Of a stretch of DNA of 25,480 bases, positions 1-8,436 are shown piece after piece (within the stretch, counting starts at the first letter, position 1; each line of letters starts with the position of its first letter). The notes below the pieces were generated by a model. It worked only from the letters and a program-made list of their open reading frames with translations, searched no databases and was not told the origin of the DNA. The stretch comes from a bacterium. GTDB lineage: Bacteria > Actinomycetota > Acidimicrobiia > Acidimicrobiales > UBA8592. The stretch covers positions 10,808-36,287 of the forward strand of contig PATL01000010.1 of the NCBI GenBank assembly GCA_002713605.1. The letters are read 5' to 3'. The position numbers were made by a program, and so were the translations under genes.

Positions 1-2
1 GA

Positions 3-1238
3 GAACGGAAAGGTAAGGCTGTCGGGCGTTACACAATGGTCGTTCACGTAGAAGACAATGTAACTCAAATAGCTATGCTGGAGGGACGATCGCTTATTGA
101 GTTTTATGTCTCTCGACCCGCAGATGATATTAGCGAAATTCATGGCAATATCTATATGGGGAGAGTAGAGAATGTTCTTCCAGGCATGGAAGCAGCTTTT
201 GTGGATATAGGAACTCCGAAAAATGCGGTACTTTATCAAAGTGATCTCATAAAGAATGCCTCTAGTAAATCAAACGAAACAATAAGAATAGAAGAAGCGC
301 TTAAAAACAAAGAATCAATTTTATGTCAAGTGACTAAGAACCCCATTGCGCACAAAGGTGCAAGGTTAACGCAAGAGATTTCGCTTGCTGGTAGATTCGT
401 GGTTCTTGTTCCAAATACTGAAGTATTTGGGATATCAAAAAGGTTACCAGAAAAAGAGCGAAAGCGGCTCCGTCAAATTCTCGAGAAGGCAAAACCGAAA
501 GAACATGGTGTTATTGTCAGAACTGCTGCTCAACACATAACAAAAGAAGAAATTGAACATGATGTTAAACGCTTAGTAAACCAATGGTTAGATATCCAAA
601 AACAGTCCGCAAAAGCGGAAACTCCTAAATTGCTTTACCGAGAGCCTGAGATGCCTTTCCGCATGATTAGAGAAGAGTTTAACAAAGAATATCGGTCGGT
701 CATTATTGACGATCCTGAGTTATTCGAAGAAGCTAAATCCTACTTAGCAACAGTTGCTCCCGCTCTTGCAGACCGTATTGAATATCACAATAGTTCTATT
801 GAGGAAGTTCATCTATTTGAGCGCTTTTATGTTGAAGAGCAGTTAGCCAAAGCTCTTGACAGCAAGGTCTGGCTTCCTTCAGGAGGTTCTCTGATCATTG
901 AACATACAGAGGCGCTTACTGTGATTGATGTGAATACAGGAAAGAATGTTGGGACCTCAAGTTTGGAGGAAACTGTCTATCGGAACAACCTTGAGGCAGC
1001 TAAAGAAGTTGCGCACCAGCTACGCCTCAGAGATATCGGAGGGATAATCGTCATTGACTTCGTGGATATGGAAAAAACTCAGCATAGAAACGAGGTAATG
1101 AAAACATTCCGAGCAGAATTAGCTAGAGACAAAACCCGTACTCAGGTTTTTGGAATTTCCGAGCTTGGATTAGTTGAAATGACTAGAAAAAGAATTGGTG
1201 AAGGGTTAACACAAACATTCACCAAAGCTCAGGAATAA
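3..1238 (+). CDS. rne: Ribonuclease E/G, 3' part, lacking the Zn-link and small domain
   Basis: Endoribonuclease of the RNase E/G family, which matures rRNA and tRNA precursors and starts mRNA decay. An ATG lies at 36, but the frame stays open back to position 3 with a basic stretch (ERKGKAVGRYT). The gene therefore probably begins upstream of the window, as longer actinobacterial RNase E proteins do. Counting from ATG 36, an S1-like region (GNIYMGRVENVLPGMEAAFVDIG) occupies about residues 37-60. The DNase I-like catalytic core keeps the metal-binding aspartates D298 (VIDVNTG) and D341 (IVIDFVDM). Their 43-residue spacing equals that of E. coli D303/D346. The protein stops at TAA 1236-1238, soon after LGLVEMTRKRIGEGL, where the family normally continues into the Zn-link CxxC and the small domain. 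No cysteine codons follow in frame. Next to rplU/rpmA, as usual in Actinobacteria. Family assignment is secure; the upstream start is inference. Confidence 0.93.
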   Translation, partial: ERKGKAVGRYTMVVHVEDNVTQIAMLEGRSLIEFYVSRPADDISEIHGNIYMGRVENVLPGMEAAFVDIGTPKNAVLYQSDLIKNASSKSNETIRIEEALKNKESILCQVTKNPIAHKGARLTQEISLAGRFVVLVPNTEVFGISKRLPEKERKRLRQILEKAKPKEHGVIVRTAAQHITKEEIEHDVKRLVNQWLDIQKQSAKAETPKLLYREPEMPFRMIREEFNKEYRSVIIDDPELFEEAKSYLATVAPALADRIEYHNSSIEEVHLFERFYVEEQLAKALDSKVWLPSGGSLIIEHTEALTVIDVNTGKNVGTSSLEETVYRNNLEAAKEVAHQLRLRDIGGIIVIDFVDMEKTQHRNEVMKTFRAELARDKTRTQVFGISELGLVEMTRKRIGEGLTQTFTKAQE

Positions 1239-1253
1239 TACACAAGCTTTGAA

Positions 1254-1272
1254 AGAAATAGTCGGTATTTCT
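1254..1272 (+). other. Short AU-rich hairpin upstream of rplU
   Basis: AGAAATA and TATTTCT form a perfect 7-bp inverted repeat around a GTCGG loop in the 58-bp gap between rne and rplU. The stem is A/T-rich and no U-tract follows, so it does not look like an intrinsic terminator. It could be a processing or translation-control structure in the rplU leader, or chance. Confidence 0.25.
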
Positions 1273-1296
1273 GAGTAAACCGAATATCATGAAAAT

Positions 1297-1608
1297 ATGT
1301 ATGCAGTAGTAAAAACAGGTGGAAAACAATATCGCGTAGAGGAGAATCAAGTCCTTCAAGTTGAACTTATGGGCGACATTGGTGAATCTATATCTCTTAC
1401 ACCGTTAATGCTGGTTGATGGAAGTACAGTGCTTGCTAAGCCTAGTGAATTGGAAAATGTCAACGTCAATGCTGAGATAGTTGATAGAGGGAAATCGAAA
1501 AAAATTACTGGGTTTACCTATAAGAATAAAAGTAACCAGCGACGACGGTGGGGTCACCGACAGAACTATAACGAAATAAAAATTACATCAATTTCAAGGA
1601 ACAAATAA
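1297..1608 (+). CDS. rplU: 50S ribosomal protein L21
   Basis: Structural protein of the large ribosomal subunit that binds 23S rRNA. The 103 residues match the usual family length. The N-terminal signature [14 protein letters not shown] and the basic C-terminal [12 protein letters not shown] segment are both diagnostic of L21. The start is ATG 1297, preceded by the A/T-rich leader with a small hairpin. The stop overlaps the rpmA start by one base (TAATG), implying translational coupling. The rplU-rpmA-obg order is conserved across bacteria. Confidence 0.97.
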   Translation: MYAVVKTGGKQYRVEENQVLQVELMGDIGESISLTPLMLVDGSTVLAKPSELENVNVNAEIVDRGKSKKITGFTYKNKSNQRRRWGHRQNYNEIKITSISRNK

Positions 1609-1859
1609 TGTCAAAAACAAAAGGTGGCGGTTCAACGCGAAATGGTAGAGATTCCAACGCCCAAAGGCTTGGTGTTAAAGCCTATGATGGAACCGCAGTG
1701 TCAGCTGGCTCCATCATTGTACGCCAGAGAGGAACGAAGGTTCATCCTGGACAAAATGTTCGTAGAGGCGGAGATGACACGCTATTTGCAACTGTTAGTG
1801 GTCGTGTTAAATTTGGGAATCGACGTGGAAGAAAGCTTGTAGACGTCCTTCCTGACTAA
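1608..1859 (+). CDS. rpmA: 50S ribosomal protein L27
   Basis: Large-subunit protein whose N-terminal tail reaches the peptidyl-transferase centre. The 83 residues are normal for the family. The signature [18 protein letters not shown] is followed by [13 protein letters not shown] and [10 protein letters not shown]. The N terminus reads MSKTKGGGS, with no Firmicutes-type cleavable extension. The ATG shares its A with the rplU stop codon, so the two ribosomal proteins are probably co-translated. A second open frame inside this gene (1624-1842) has no family features and is a shadow. Confidence 0.97.
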   Translation: MSKTKGGGSTRNGRDSNAQRLGVKAYDGTAVSAGSIIVRQRGTKVHPGQNVRRGGDDTLFATVSGRVKFGNRRGRKLVDVLPD

Positions 1860-1904
1860 TTCAAATTTCTATCTTCCAGTCAAATAAATTACTAGAATGC
1901 CATT

Positions 1905-3161
1905 ATGTCTAATTTCGTTGACGAATGTGGCCTTAACGTAAAGGCTGGGGATGGTGGCGCTGGGTGTGTCTCATTTCGTCGAGAGGCCCACGTGGACCGT
2001 GGGGGCCCTGATGGTGGGGATGGCGGTAACGGAGGTGATATCTGGTTAGTAGCTGACCATAACGTGGCTTCCTTGTTAGCTTTTCGAGATTACCCTCATC
2101 GGAAGGCTGAGAGTGGGAAGCACGGCAGTGGTAAGCGTCGGCACGGTGCAAACGGAAACTCAGAATTTATTAATGTCCCGGTAGGTACTCTGGTTAAAGA
2201 TCCCGTTGGTAATATACTCGCTGACCTCTCTTCAACTGGAACGAAATGGCTTGCAGCTGCCGGAGGGCGAGGCGGCAAAGGTAATTCTAGGTTTCTAAGT
2301 AATAGGCGACGAGCTCCAAGTTTCGCTGAACAGGGGGAGCATGGAGAGGAACAATGGCTAAATCTGGAACTGAAGCTCTTAGCCGATGTCGCCCTAGTGG
2401 GGTTTCCTAATGTGGGCAAAAGTACTCTTATTTCTCGTGTCTCAGCAGCAAAGCCTAAAATTGCTGACTATCCCTTTACGACGCTAGTTCCAAACCTAGG
2501 AGTTGTGAAGGGGAGTGAAGAGTTCGAAATGGTTATTGCAGACATTCCTGGATTGATTGAGGGTGCTGCAGATGGAAAGGGCTTAGGACATCAGTTTCTT
2601 CGACATGTTGAAAGAGCTCGCGTACTAGCAATTCTGCTTGATCTCTCACCTTACGACGGGCGAGGAGTTGAGCACCAGTTGGAGATATTGTTAGAAGAAC
2701 TAAGGACTTACAAACCGGAACTGTTAGACCGCCCCAGATTGCTAATTTCATCCAAAGCTGATGTTGCGACTCAAGCTGCCTTAGAAGGCTCCCTAAAGAT
2801 TTCATCTATTACTGGGGAGGGTGTACAAGAGATGAAATACAAACTTGAACGTCTTGTGAAAGAAGCACGAGAAACTGAGAATGCCAACTCGGATGAAATC
2901 GTTATTCACCGTCCTGCGCCAAAAGGAATCTCTGTCTTGAAGGAAGGGAATATATTCACTGTCAAAGGTCGTCAGGCAGAGAGAGCAGTTTCTTTAAATG
3001 ATCTTACAAATATTGAAGCGCTTGAATACATTCAATTTACCCTAGAGAAGATAGGGGTAAATAAGGCCCTCCGCAAAGCGGGTATTAGACAAGGTAACTT
3101 AGTGCAAATTGGCGAACTGCAGTTTGAGTACATGGACGATGATGAACATTGGATTGATTGA
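1905..3161 (+). CDS. obgE: GTPase Obg/CgtA with OCT domain, atypical G4 motif
   Basis: Ribosome-associated GTPase involved in 50S assembly and stress responses. The glycine-rich Obg fold spans residues 1-158 (AGDGGAGCVSFRREA, GGPDGGDGGNGGD). The G domain follows with G1 GFPNVGKST at 166-174, switch and G3 DIPGLIEGA from 213, and a C-terminal OCT domain from about 325 (VIHRPAPKGISV... RQGNLVQIGELQFEYMD). The length of 418 residues is normal for OCT-bearing forms. The guanine-specificity motif, usually NKxD, reads SKAD at 283-286. The stretch from there to the G5 motif (SSITGEG) is clearly shorter than usual. The frame is intact, so this looks like real divergence rather than sequencing error. 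Start is ATG 1905, 45 bp after rpmA. Confidence 0.96.
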   Translation: MSNFVDECGLNVKAGDGGAGCVSFRREAHVDRGGPDGGDGGNGGDIWLVADHNVASLLAFRDYPHRKAESGKHGSGKRRHGANGNSEFINVPVGTLVKDPVGNILADLSSTGTKWLAAAGGRGGKGNSRFLSNRRRAPSFAEQGEHGEEQWLNLELKLLADVALVGFPNVGKSTLISRVSAAKPKIADYPFTTLVPNLGVVKGSEEFEMVIADIPGLIEGAADGKGLGHQFLRHVERARVLAILLDLSPYDGRGVEHQLEILLEELRTYKPELLDRPRLLISSKADVATQAALEGSLKISSITGEGVQEMKYKLERLVKEARETENANSDEIVIHRPAPKGISVLKEGNIFTVKGRQAERAVSLNDLTNIEALEYIQFTLEKIGVNKALRKAGIRQGNLVQIGELQFEYMDDDEHWID

Positions 3162-3210
3162 GCAAAGATAAATGAAAGACTTTCACTAGCAATTCTGCAA
3201 GAATGAATAA

Positions 3211-4317
3211 GTGACAGTCATAGTAAAAATTGGTACTTCTTCATTAACGAAGCCCGATGGCTCCATTAGTACGATTGCCATTGATAAGTTAGCAAAAGAA
3301 ATCGCAATGGCTAAACGCGATTTTTCTGAGATAGTTCTAGTTAGTAGCGGAGCAATAGGTGCAGGTCTTGCTGATCTGGGCTATGTGGATAGCCGTCCGT
3401 CAGATTCTCGGGTTCTCCAAGCGGCATCAGCAATCGGACAACCAAAATTAATGGCAAGATATGCTGAAAGCTTCTCAAAGCATAATATTTCTATCGCTCA
3501 GTTATTGATGGCCCCTGATGATTTTTTCGTTCGTAAACGTTACCTACACGCTCGATCAACAGTTGAAGAGCTCTTAGCTTCTGGAATACTCCCGATAGTT
3601 AATGAAAACGATGCAATAGCTGATGATGCTATACGGTGGGGTGATAACGATAGGATAGCGGCTCTGTTAGCCCAACTCCTTAACGCTACACAATTGTTGA
3701 TGCTGACTGACACAGATGGGATCTATTCACAAGATCCAAAGAGAAAAACCTCTGAGAAACTTAAATTGGTTCGCGAAATAGGATCACTTGACAAAATAGA
3801 TGCAGTAGTGGGAGGCGCCTCCGGTAAGTTAGGAAGTGGTGGAATGGAGTCTAAATTAGCCGCTGCAAGAATGGCTTCGTGGGCTGGTGTGACCACAACA
3901 ATCGCGGCTGCTACACGAGACAACGTCGTAGCAGACTCACTACTTCGCGTAGGGGAATTAGGAACTATTATTCGCCCAAAACCAAAACCTTTATCGGCTC
4001 GAAAGCTATGGATAGCGTTTGCTGTCCAGTCGAAAGCAAAGCTTGTTATCGACATGGGTGCCCAAGAAGCCATTGAAGACAATGGCGGATCTCTTCTAGT
4101 TGTTGGTGTTCTTGAGCTACATGGGATATTTAATAGAGGCGACGCTGTAGAAATCTTAAATGAAAAATCAGAACTTATCGCCCGCGGCCTAGTTTCCTTA
4201 GATTCTTCCGAACTTAAGGATTTCCTAGGAGAAAAAGTAAACGGAACAGATGAGATGCAATCAAGTGAGGTTATACATAGAGATGAGTTAGTCATCTTGA
4301 GCGATAAGCATTATTAA
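3211..4317 (+). CDS. proB: Glutamate 5-kinase (AAK + PUA domains)
   Basis: First enzyme of proline synthesis, phosphorylating glutamate to glutamate 5-phosphate with ATP. The amino-acid kinase domain opens with KIGTSSL and carries SSGAIGAG, ENDAIADDAI, WGDNDRIAALLA and LTDTDGIYSQDP. Next comes the GGASGKLGSGGMESKL region. A C-terminal PUA domain occupies roughly residues 265-350 (RKLWIAFAV... FNRGDAVEI). The length of 368 residues is typical. Start is GTG 3211; the ATG eight bases upstream is in another frame and stops after three codons. In many actinobacteria proA follows proB, but here the next gene is murJ on the opposite strand. The stop codons of proB and murJ overlap tail to tail. Confidence 0.96.
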   Translation: MTVIVKIGTSSLTKPDGSISTIAIDKLAKEIAMAKRDFSEIVLVSSGAIGAGLADLGYVDSRPSDSRVLQAASAIGQPKLMARYAESFSKHNISIAQLLMAPDDFFVRKRYLHARSTVEELLASGILPIVNENDAIADDAIRWGDNDRIAALLAQLLNATQLLMLTDTDGIYSQDPKRKTSEKLKLVREIGSLDKIDAVVGGASGKLGSGGMESKLAAARMASWAGVTTTIAAATRDNVVADSLLRVGELGTIIRPKPKPLSARKLWIAFAVQSKAKLVIDMGAQEAIEDNGGSLLVVGVLELHGIFNRGDAVEILNEKSELIARGLVSLDSSELKDFLGEKVNGTDEMQSSEVIHRDELVILSDKHY

Positions 4318-5975
4318 TATACACGAACCGTTTGTAGAAACTCTTTCGCAGCTTTCGAACCTAAAAATGATGAAGTAAATGTGTAGACAATCCCACTCAC
4401 TAATAGTGCAATGGGTGCTACTAAATATGCATTGCAGTCAAACAGGGTAAAGGAAATGGTTCCTGCGAGAATTGCTGAGATTAACCCAGGGACGAGAAAA
4501 AACCTTCTAACTAAATGTGGATCCTTCTTTATATGGAACTTTTCGAAAACTCTCTTCTTCAAGAGAGAATATTCAACCCAAGCAGCTACTGAGCTCCCTA
4601 ACGCTAAGCCCAAAGCGCCTAATGGCTGGGGGGCAGTATCTAAAGCTCGCTCAATTTCTGGCAAAGGGGAGAAAGAGGGGAAATCACCGATCTTGATGAT
4701 CGCGTTACGATCAATCGCAAAACGATCGAGCTGAAACATAAGTAGGAAGCCTACGGATCCTGCTACTAAAACACGAAAACCCGCTAGTCGGGCCGGACCT
4801 TTGACGTCTCCAAACGAATAGCATAAATTCTGATAGAGCCTACTCATTCCGGTAGCATATAGTCCCAGACTGTATGCCGCTAAAACAATCCAAATGTAAA
4901 GCGTGTCCTCACTTGTGAATTTGCCTCTCTCGAACAGGAAGTCCACCAATGGTTCTCCCATTGTTACAAATGCAATACTAGAGAATATCAAATAGAAGCC
5001 TATTCGCTCTGAGCTAGTTATAAATCTTGTGGTAATAGCAGAGATATCATCTCTGTCTCTAGAAAACTCGGGAAGGTCTGCAGAAATAATTGACATGACA
5101 AATAAACCGATAGGTAACATGTAAATAATTTGGGCGAGGGATAAGGCTGTGAATGCTCCGGTTGCAAGGAAGCCAGCAAGAAATAAGTCCAGAAAACCTG
5201 AAAATTGAATAACTCCTCTTCCCATTATGGCTGGAAAAAATTTTGAAACTATTTCACGAACAGCGCTTGAACCTCTCTTAAGCCCTAATCTAATTGATGG
5301 GGATACTCTCATGACTACTGGAATTTGAACAAGGAACTGAAGCACACCGCCTACTAGAACGCCCCACGCCGCCGCTTCCGCAATAGAAGCGTCAGACCAG
5401 TCCTGCGCCCAAGCTATAAGTGCAAAGATAATTTGCGCAGCATTCCAGAGAATCGGGGCAGCGAAGGACAAAAAGAATTTCCGGTGTGCGTTTAGAACTC
5501 CTAAACACCATGAAGAGAGGACAATGAAGCCCAACCCAGCCCACATTATTCTGACTAAGTCGACAGTAAGTTCAAATGTTTCGTCTGGTAGCAATGGGAG
5601 CAGAACTTTGCTTATAGGTCTAGCAGCAAGAATTCCTATAATTACGACTGCTGAGGTAACCAGTCCAAGAAGAGTAACTATCATTCCAGCAACCAAGCCT
5701 GGCTCATTCTCATCGTCAGGGTCATCAATGAGGCGGCTGTAAGTTGGAATAAAAGAAGCGGATAATGTTCCTTCACCAAGTATGTTTTGTAATAGGCGAG
5801 GTATTTGCAGCGCTGCTTTGAAGGCGTCGGCCGCCACTCTGGTGCCGAGCAAACCAGCGAAAATAAGCTCTCGGATGAGTCCCGATAGTCGTGACAGTAA
5901 TATCCCTGCACCTACGATCATTGCATTTCGACCACTTGGTCTACTCATTTCAGTTCTTAATTGGCTGTTATCCAC
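4314..5975 (-). CDS. murJ: MurJ-type lipid II flippase (MOP superfamily)
   Basis: Polytopic inner-membrane protein of the MurJ/MVF family, which flips the peptidoglycan precursor lipid II to the outer face of the membrane. The 553 residues carry many hydrophobic helices consistent with about 14 membrane spans. The N-terminal MurJ signature is clear: GILLSRLSGLIRELIFAGLLG and AADAFKAALQIPRLLQNILG, including arginines matching essential family residues. Two starts are possible. GTG at 5975 has an AGAGG about 11 bases upstream. ATG at 5948 gives MSRPSGRNAMIVG, which resembles family N termini better but lacks a clear ribosome-binding site. No kinase-like C-terminal extension of the mycobacterial type is present. 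It is divergent from the MoxR gene and convergent with proB. Confidence 0.93.
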   Translation of the reverse strand: MDNSQLRTEMSRPSGRNAMIVGAGILLSRLSGLIRELIFAGLLGTRVAADAFKAALQIPRLLQNILGEGTLSASFIPTYSRLIDDPDDENEPGLVAGMIVTLLGLVTSAVVIIGILAARPISKVLLPLLPDETFELTVDLVRIMWAGLGFIVLSSWCLGVLNAHRKFFLSFAAPILWNAAQIIFALIAWAQDWSDASIAEAAAWGVLVGGVLQFLVQIPVVMRVSPSIRLGLKRGSSAVREIVSKFFPAIMGRGVIQFSGFLDLFLAGFLATGAFTALSLAQIIYMLPIGLFVMSIISADLPEFSRDRDDISAITTRFITSSERIGFYLIFSSIAFVTMGEPLVDFLFERGKFTSEDTLYIWIVLAAYSLGLYATGMSRLYQNLCYSFGDVKGPARLAGFRVLVAGSVGFLLMFQLDRFAIDRNAIIKIGDFPSFSPLPEIERALDTAPQPLGALGLALGSSVAAWVEYSLLKKRVFEKFHIKKDPHLVRRFFLVPGLISAILAGTISFTLFDCNAYLVAPIALLVSGIVYTFTSSFLGSKAAKEFLQTVRVY

Positions 5976-6084
5976 AAGATAAGCCTACCTCTAAACAAAC
6001 AATCAACGTAAGCAGTCAGAAATACACAATTTATCCCAATACAGTTCGCATAAATAGTGTGATGCCCTCTACGCTTTAAAACGT
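5976..6084. promoter_or_regulatory. Divergent intergenic region murJ / MoxR
   Basis: These 109 bases separate two divergently transcribed genes and must hold promoters for both. The MoxR ATG at 6085 has no Shine-Dalgarno sequence. TTTAAA lies at 6075-6080, close to where a -10 element would sit for a leaderless transcript, but the match is weak. On the murJ side AGAGG is visible before the GTG start. No confident -35/-10 pair was found. Confidence 0.35.
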
Positions 6085-6984
6085 ATGTCGTATAGATTTA
6101 ACGAAGTCAGCAAAGTAAAGGAAGACCTCCGATCTGTTGATTACTTAGCAGATGATGGTATTGCTGGCATCGTTTATTTAGCTGATCGTCTTCAAATACC
6201 CATACTTGTTGAAGGTCCTGCTGGCACAGGAAAGACCCAACTCGCTAAGAGTGTGGCTGAGATGACTGGGTCGCGACTGATAAGACTTCAATGTTATGAG
6301 GGCTTAGATGAATCCAAAGCCCTGTACGAATGGAATTACAAAAAACAACTTCTAAGGATTCAAGCAGAACGCAATGCGAACGAATCAAATTCATGGGAGG
6401 AGATCGAAGATGATATCTTTTCCGATGAATTCCTTTTAACTCGGCCACTACTTGAGGCTATTCGCTCTGATGACCCGGTAGTGTTGCTGATTGATGAGGT
6501 AGATAGGGTTGAAATTGAGACCGAAGCTTTGCTACTAGAAATCCTCTCTGACTATCAGGTATCAATACCTGAATTAGGGACAATAGAAGCTAAACAAATC
6601 CCACTTGTGTTTTTGACATCCAATAATACTCGGGAACTTTCGGAGGCCCTTAAACGACGATGCCTGTTCCTCCATATCGATTATCCTGATCTTGAGCGTG
6701 AAAGGGAGATTATCCTCACAAAAGTGCCTGATATCGAAGATAATTTGGGCGAGCAAATAGCGCGAGTTGTTAGAACTATCAGGCAACTAGAACTTAAAAA
6801 GGCCCCTTCTGTTTCTGAGACATTAGATTGGGCACGAACACTAATACACTTAGGTGTTGAGCACATCGATGCTCAAACTGCAACTGATACAGTCAATATT
6901 CTTCTAAAATACCGTTCAGATATTGATAAAGCAATCAAAGAGTTCTCAAGTGATGAGGATTTGAATTCTTCGGTGAGTAATTAA
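6085..6984 (+). CDS. MoxR-family AAA+ ATPase (CoxD-like)
   Basis: AAA+ ATPase of the MoxR group; such proteins act as chaperones that mature or insert cofactors into partner complexes, usually with a VWA-domain protein. The 299 residues contain Walker A GPAGTGKT at 44-51 and Walker B LLIDEVDR with D137/E138. Sensor 1 is in FLTSNNTREL, and the ALKRRCLFLHIDYPD segment supplies the arginine-finger region typical of CoxD/MoxR proteins. Its stop codon abuts the TTG start of the VWA gene, so the two form one translational unit. No molybdopterin CO dehydrogenase genes are present here, so the client is unknown. The ATG at 6085 has no visible ribosome-binding site. Confidence 0.9.
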   Translation: MSYRFNEVSKVKEDLRSVDYLADDGIAGIVYLADRLQIPILVEGPAGTGKTQLAKSVAEMTGSRLIRLQCYEGLDESKALYEWNYKKQLLRIQAERNANESNSWEEIEDDIFSDEFLLTRPLLEAIRSDDPVVLLIDEVDRVEIETEALLLEILSDYQVSIPELGTIEAKQIPLVFLTSNNTRELSEALKRRCLFLHIDYPDLEREREIILTKVPDIEDNLGEQIARVVRTIRQLELKKAPSVSETLDWARTLIHLGVEHIDAQTATDTVNILLKYRSDIDKAIKEFSSDEDLNSSVSN

Positions 6985-8436
6985 TTGAAAATTGCAACTC
7001 ATTCTCCGTTGCTTGAGCTATTAAACGGTTTCATTGTTGAATTACGAAGCGCAGGTTTGCCAGTTAGCTTGACGGAAAATCTTGATGCAGTAGAAGCAGT
7101 GAAACACATTCCCATCGAGGACCGAGAAACATTTAAGTACGCTTTAGCAGGCACTCTTGTTAAGAATCACTCACACTGGAGAGCATTCGAAACTGTGTTT
7201 GAAGTCTATTTCTCGTTGCGCGGGCAAGAATACGAATTACTTGATGGTGAATGGGACTCTGACGATACTGCTACTGAACATGAAGATATGCAAGAAGGGC
7301 AAGCACCGGGACAAGGCGGTAGTCAAGAAGGCTTAACGCAAGAGCAATTAGCTGAAATGTTATTTCAAGCACTTGCCAAGCAAGATAGAAATTTAATGAG
7401 AACAGTTGCTCGCCAATCTGTTCAGCGGTTTGCTGGAATGGAACCCGGTAGACCTGTGGGTGGAACATATTACTTATACAGGACACTGCGTAACTTGAAC
7501 CTTGAAGAGGTTCTGGATCGCTTGCTTACTAGCAAGGCTGACGGTGATCCCGATTCGGATTTTCTTGAGGAACGTTTAAGGAAAGATGAGTATGAACACA
7601 GGATCGAAGAATTAAAAAAGGAAATCGAGGCGGAAATCCGGCGCAGGCTTGTAGCTGACAGAGGAGTGGAAGCGATGGCGAAAACACTTCGTAAACCCCT
7701 TCCTGAAGATGTTGACTTTATGCATGCTAGTCGGGAAGAGATGGTAGCTTTGCGACGTGCTATATGGCCTTTGACTAGAAAATTGGCAGTTCGGTTAGCG
7801 CGAAAGAGACGACATGGGAGAAAGGGCCCACTTGATTTCCGAAGAACTGTGCGACATTCCTTGTCGTATGGAGGCGTTCCAGCGGAACCTAAATTCAAGT
7901 ATCCTAAACCCTCCAAACCAGAGATAATGGTGATCGCTGATATCTCAGGGTCCGTTGCTGCTTTCGCGAGGTTCACACTCCACCTTGTTTATGCGTTGAA
8001 TAATCAGTTCTCAAAAGTTCGTTCGTTCGTATTCATAGATGGCTTAGACGAAGTTACTGACTTCTTTGAGAATGTTGATGATATTACCGAAGCAATACAT
8101 AGGGTTAATACTGAAGCGGATGTTATTTGGGTTGATGGTCACTCTGATTATGGGCATGCATTTGAGATATTTGATGAACGTTTTTCAAAGGATATAGGTT
8201 CAAAGACGACAGTGATAATTCTCGGAGATGCACGTAATAATTATCACGCATCGCAATCATGGGTGATAAAGAATATGGAGGAGAAGGCACGAAAAGTCTT
8301 TTGGCTAAACCCTGAACCGAAGAGTTATTGGGACACAGGTGACTCTATCGTTGGAGAATACAGCGGTTACTGTAATGGAACGTTTGAGGTTCGAAACTTA
8401 AAGCAACTTGAAGCTTTTGTTGAGAATCTTATTTAG
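6985..8436 (+). CDS. CoxE-like VWA-domain protein, MoxR partner
   Basis: Partner of the preceding AAA+ ATPase. The N-terminal half is helical and acidic, with a Gln/Gly-rich linker near residues 100-115. A strongly charged helical segment (KDEYEHRIEELKKEIEAEIRR) is followed by a basic stretch rich in RK, and the C-terminal third is a von Willebrand A domain. The metal-ion-dependent adhesion site reads DISGS with D319, S321 and S323. The downstream WVDGHSDYGHAFEIF and VIILGDARNNY segments fit CoxE-family VWA proteins. The start is TTG at 6985, directly after the MoxR stop TAA with no gap, which strongly implies coupling. It ends in a 3-base tail-to-tail overlap with the DAHP synthase gene. A role in maturing a metalloenzyme is inference from the family. 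Confidence 0.85.
   Translation: MKIATHSPLLELLNGFIVELRSAGLPVSLTENLDAVEAVKHIPIEDRETFKYALAGTLVKNHSHWRAFETVFEVYFSLRGQEYELLDGEWDSDDTATEHEDMQEGQAPGQGGSQEGLTQEQLAEMLFQALAKQDRNLMRTVARQSVQRFAGMEPGRPVGGTYYLYRTLRNLNLEEVLDRLLTSKADGDPDSDFLEERLRKDEYEHRIEELKKEIEAEIRRRLVADRGVEAMAKTLRKPLPEDVDFMHASREEMVALRRAIWPLTRKLAVRLARKRRHGRKGPLDFRRTVRHSLSYGGVPAEPKFKYPKPSKPEIMVIADISGSVAAFARFTLHLVYALNNQFSKVRSFVFIDGLDEVTDFFENVDDITEAIHRVNTEADVIWVDGHSDYGHAFEIFDERFSKDIGSKTTVIILGDARNNYHASQSWVIKNMEEKARKVFWLNPEPKSYWDTGDSIVGEYSGYCNGTFEVRNLKQLEAFVENLI

Noticed and set aside
1200..1296. Frameshift hiding the RNase E Zn-link
   Set aside because: No CxxC-encoding sequence exists in the other forward frames between the stop and rplU, so a single indel cannot restore it.
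3723..4295. 190-codon open frame antisense to proB
   Set aside because: Serine/threonine-rich with no recognisable motif and lies wholly opposite a well-conserved gene; it is a shadow of proB codon use.
7470..7976. 168-codon open frame antisense to the VWA gene
   Set aside because: No domain or start-site support, and the + strand protein is clearly real.
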